A stretch of DNA of 64,000 nt from Microbulbifer litoralis. Lineage in GTDB: Bacteria > Pseudomonadota > Gammaproteobacteria > Pseudomonadales > Cellvibrionaceae. The DNA lies in contig NZ_JALKCV010000004.1 of assembly GCF_023634065.1 (NCBI RefSeq), positions 1 through 64,000 of the forward strand, read 5' to 3'. Below, in pieces: positions 62,273 to 64,000 of this stretch (within the stretch, counting starts at the first letter, position 1; each line of letters opens with the position of its first letter). A model generated the notes under the pieces. The model searched no databases. It saw nothing but the letters and a program-made list of their open reading frames with translations, and had not been told where the DNA came from. Both the position numbers and the translations under genes were made by a program.

Positions 62273-63793
62273 TCAGGCGGCGGCCCTGAACCGATCATCC
62301 GGGAACACGCGGACGCCCTCGCTGCGCTCGATCACCTCGACCTCGATACCCCGCGTGTCTGCGGTGGCGATAAAATCCGCAATGAGCTCGCCCACATCGT
62401 GATTGATATAGACGCAGTTCCGCTTGTCCAGGATCACGTGGGCATTGTGCGGTATCTCGCTGAGCTCCTTGCGGATGGCACCCTTGTTGAGGAATGTCAC
62501 TTCTTCCGCCAATTGCAGATTGATACGCGCGCGGTTGTCCGGCTCGGTATCCTGCTTTTTGTGCAGGAAGTGGGAATTGAGATAATTGCGGCGCAGCAGT
62601 GCAAAAATGGCCGCCGCCATGCCCAGCCCCACCCCGGTCAGCAGGTCGGCCAGCACCACACCGAGCACGGTGACAATAAACGGCAGGAACTGCTCCGGGC
62701 CGCTATCCCACATCTTCCGGAACAGCACCGGCTTGGCGAGCTTGTATCCGGTCAGTATCAGCACCGCGGCCAGCACACCCAGCGGGATCATATTCAACCA
62801 GCCGGGAAGCGTGGCGACACACACCAGCAGCAACACACCGTGGAAGATGGTGGACGCCTTCGAGCGCGCGCCGGTCTGCAGGTTGACCGAGCTGCGCACA
62901 ATCACCTGGGTAACCGGCAGCCCGCCCACCAGCCCGGAAAAGGAGTTGCCGACGCCCTGCGCCACCAGTTCGCGGTTGGTGGGCGTGGTGCGTTTCAGCG
63001 GATCCATCTTGTCGATCGCCTCGACGCTGAGCAGCGTCTCCAGGCTCGCGACCACCGCGATGGTGACCGCGGTGGTCCACACGGCCGGGTTATCGATCTG
63101 GGAAAAATCCGGCAAAGTGAACAGGCCGATAAATTCGTCCAAACCGGATGCCACCGGCACGCTCACCAGCTGGCTTTCGAGCAGTCGCAGGTTATCAAAC
63201 TGATTGAACAGGAACGCCAGCGCCACTGCCGAACCGACCGCGAGCACCGGCCCGGGGATGGCGGCAGCCCACTTCAAGCGCCTGACCAGCGGCGTCTCCC
63301 AGGCGATCAGCAGCCCCAGAGACAGCAGGAAAATCACCAGCACACCGGGGTGAATGTTCGACAGTATTTCCCCCGCACCCGCGGTATCGCCCAACCCGAG
63401 CGCATAGGGAATCTGCTTCAACACAATAATCAGGCCGATACCGGTCAGCATGCCGGTAATGACGGAGGAGGGAAAGAAATAGCCCAGGATGCCCGCCCTC
63501 AGCAATCCGAGCACAATCTGCAGCAGACCGCCGATCAGCACCGCCAGCAGGAACACGTCAAAGGCGCCGAGCCCCTCGATGGCGCTCAGGACGATCACCG
63601 TCAGGCCGGCGGCGGGGCCCGAAACCCCCAGCGCGGAACGGCTGACGGCCCCAACAACGACGCCACCGACAATACCCGCAATCAGGCCGGAAAACAGTGG
63701 CGCACCCGAGGCCAGTGCCACCCCGAGGCACAGTGGCAGGGCCACAAAAAACACCACGATACTCGCGGGTATATCTTTCTTGAGATCGTTCAT
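62273..63793 (-). CDS. SulP-family anion transporter with STAS domain
   Basis: 506 residues from ATG 63793 (MNDLKKDIPASIVVFFVALP); upstream codons to 63832 are less likely. About ten or more transmembrane segments form the SLC26-type core with GSAVALAFLFNQFD and GMLTGIGLIIVLKQIPYALG. A C-terminal STAS domain contains NLQLAEEVTFLNKGAIRKEL and VILDKRNCVYINHDVGELIA. Relatives transport sulfate, bicarbonate or C4-dicarboxylates; LCLGVALASGAPLFSGLIAG is typical of the short bicarbonate/sulfate group. The substrate is not decided by the sequence, and no carbonic anhydrase is in the window. Confidence 0.92.
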   Translation of the reverse strand: MNDLKKDIPASIVVFFVALPLCLGVALASGAPLFSGLIAGIVGGVVVGAVSRSALGVSGPAAGLTVIVLSAIEGLGAFDVFLLAVLIGGLLQIVLGLLRAGILGYFFPSSVITGMLTGIGLIIVLKQIPYALGLGDTAGAGEILSNIHPGVLVIFLLSLGLLIAWETPLVRRLKWAAAIPGPVLAVGSAVALAFLFNQFDNLRLLESQLVSVPVASGLDEFIGLFTLPDFSQIDNPAVWTTAVTIAVVASLETLLSVEAIDKMDPLKRTTPTNRELVAQGVGNSFSGLVGGLPVTQVIVRSSVNLQTGARSKASTIFHGVLLLVCVATLPGWLNMIPLGVLAAVLILTGYKLAKPVLFRKMWDSGPEQFLPFIVTVLGVVLADLLTGVGLGMAAAIFALLRRNYLNSHFLHKKQDTEPDNRARINLQLAEEVTFLNKGAIRKELSEIPHNAHVILDKRNCVYINHDVGELIADFIATADTRGIEVEVIERSEGVRVFPDDRFRAAA

Positions 63794-64000
63794 GCTTATC
63801 AAGGACCAACTCCTGCAATACCGATTAGTCACGACAGTCCAGTCGACAGCTGTGGCCGGGGGCCACTCGCGCAGGCGGCGAGGTTACACAAGCAAACTTT
63901 CAGCAACCTTTCAGGCAGAAAATAAATGAATGCTTAAATTGTCAGGTATGTGTCAGCACGATGGTGTAGTCTTGCCCACCGAATTTCGCCGGTAAGTCAT
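63794..64000. other. Upstream region of the SulP gene
   Basis: About 200 bp at the window edge. It contains an AT-rich stretch near 63905-63945 that could be a promoter. No gene is visible. Confidence 0.4.

Noticed and set aside
62132-63925. 597-codon plus-strand frame opposite the SulP gene
   Set aside because: Its His/Gln-rich composition is typical of an antisense frame; the transporter is clear on the other strand.

Overview
The window is GC-rich chromosomal DNA from a gammaproteobacterium. The housekeeping order lolA-ftsK-trxB-aat-bpt-infA-clpA-clpS-cspD-icd-rluE-mnmA-hflD-purB is typical of Pseudomonas-like and Cellvibrionales genomes. The mix of an NRPS, two TonB receptors, ergothioneine genes and intergenic palindromes fits a marine Microbulbifer-like organism best. 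That assignment is inference from gene content; no rRNA or other marker is present.

Layout. (1) 1-4523, minus: 5' part of a non-ribosomal peptide synthetase, C-A-PCP-C, running off the left edge. (2) 4524-5434: AT-rich, no convincing gene, one perfect 39-bp palindrome. (3) 5435-20457: a stress/energy island. Its intact members are a small heat-shock protein, a giant cyclic beta-1,2-glucan synthase coupled to a tandem universal stress protein, a Fet4-type membrane protein, a cyclic-nucleotide-binding protein and a GAPDH. Interleaved are remnants of hypE, groEL, ppsA and probably an alternative ATPase beta subunit. The three recognisable remnants keep well-conserved end pieces and have lost interior or 5' segments. 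(4) 20.6-30.2 kb: OmpW, a YheT-type hydrolase, a di-heme cytochrome c, a DUF411 protein, ergothioneine genes egtD and egtB, and a TonB-dependent receptor. (5) 30.5-34.9 kb: a penicillin-acylase-family Ntn hydrolase, then a divergent SDR/AraC pair bracketed by two copies of one palindromic repeat, with a 164-bp near-palindromic MITE-like element at the AraC 3' end. (6) 35.1-39.7 kb: a probable Fur-controlled iron-uptake operon (TonB receptor, DUF3649, PepSY protein, DUF3325). (7) 39.8-47.4 kb, minus: ftsK, lolA, rarA, crcB, serS, cysG. (8) 47.8-62.2 kb: trxB, the N-degron group aat-bpt-infA / clpA / clpS, cspD, icd, rluE, mnmA, hflD, purB, a ribosomal-oxygenase-like cupin, a GNAT protein and a conserved hypothetical. 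(9) 62.3-63.8 kb, minus: a SulP anion transporter.

How the genes connect. aat and bpt make leucine/phenylalanine N-degrons; ClpS recognises them and delivers them to ClpA, all within 5 kb. egtB and egtD are two steps of ergothioneine synthesis. The island links envelope glucan synthesis, chaperones, Usp and carbon metabolism, which suggests an acquired stress module now decaying.

The most interesting non-coding material is a set of intergenic repeats. Two inverted repeats (48985-49090 and 60029-60130) share a 28-nt core, but each has its own unrelated and almost perfectly self-complementary arms. There is also a four-layer repeat nest between trxB and aat, and the REP pair plus MITE around the SDR/AraC module. 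No tRNA, rRNA or CRISPR array was seen.
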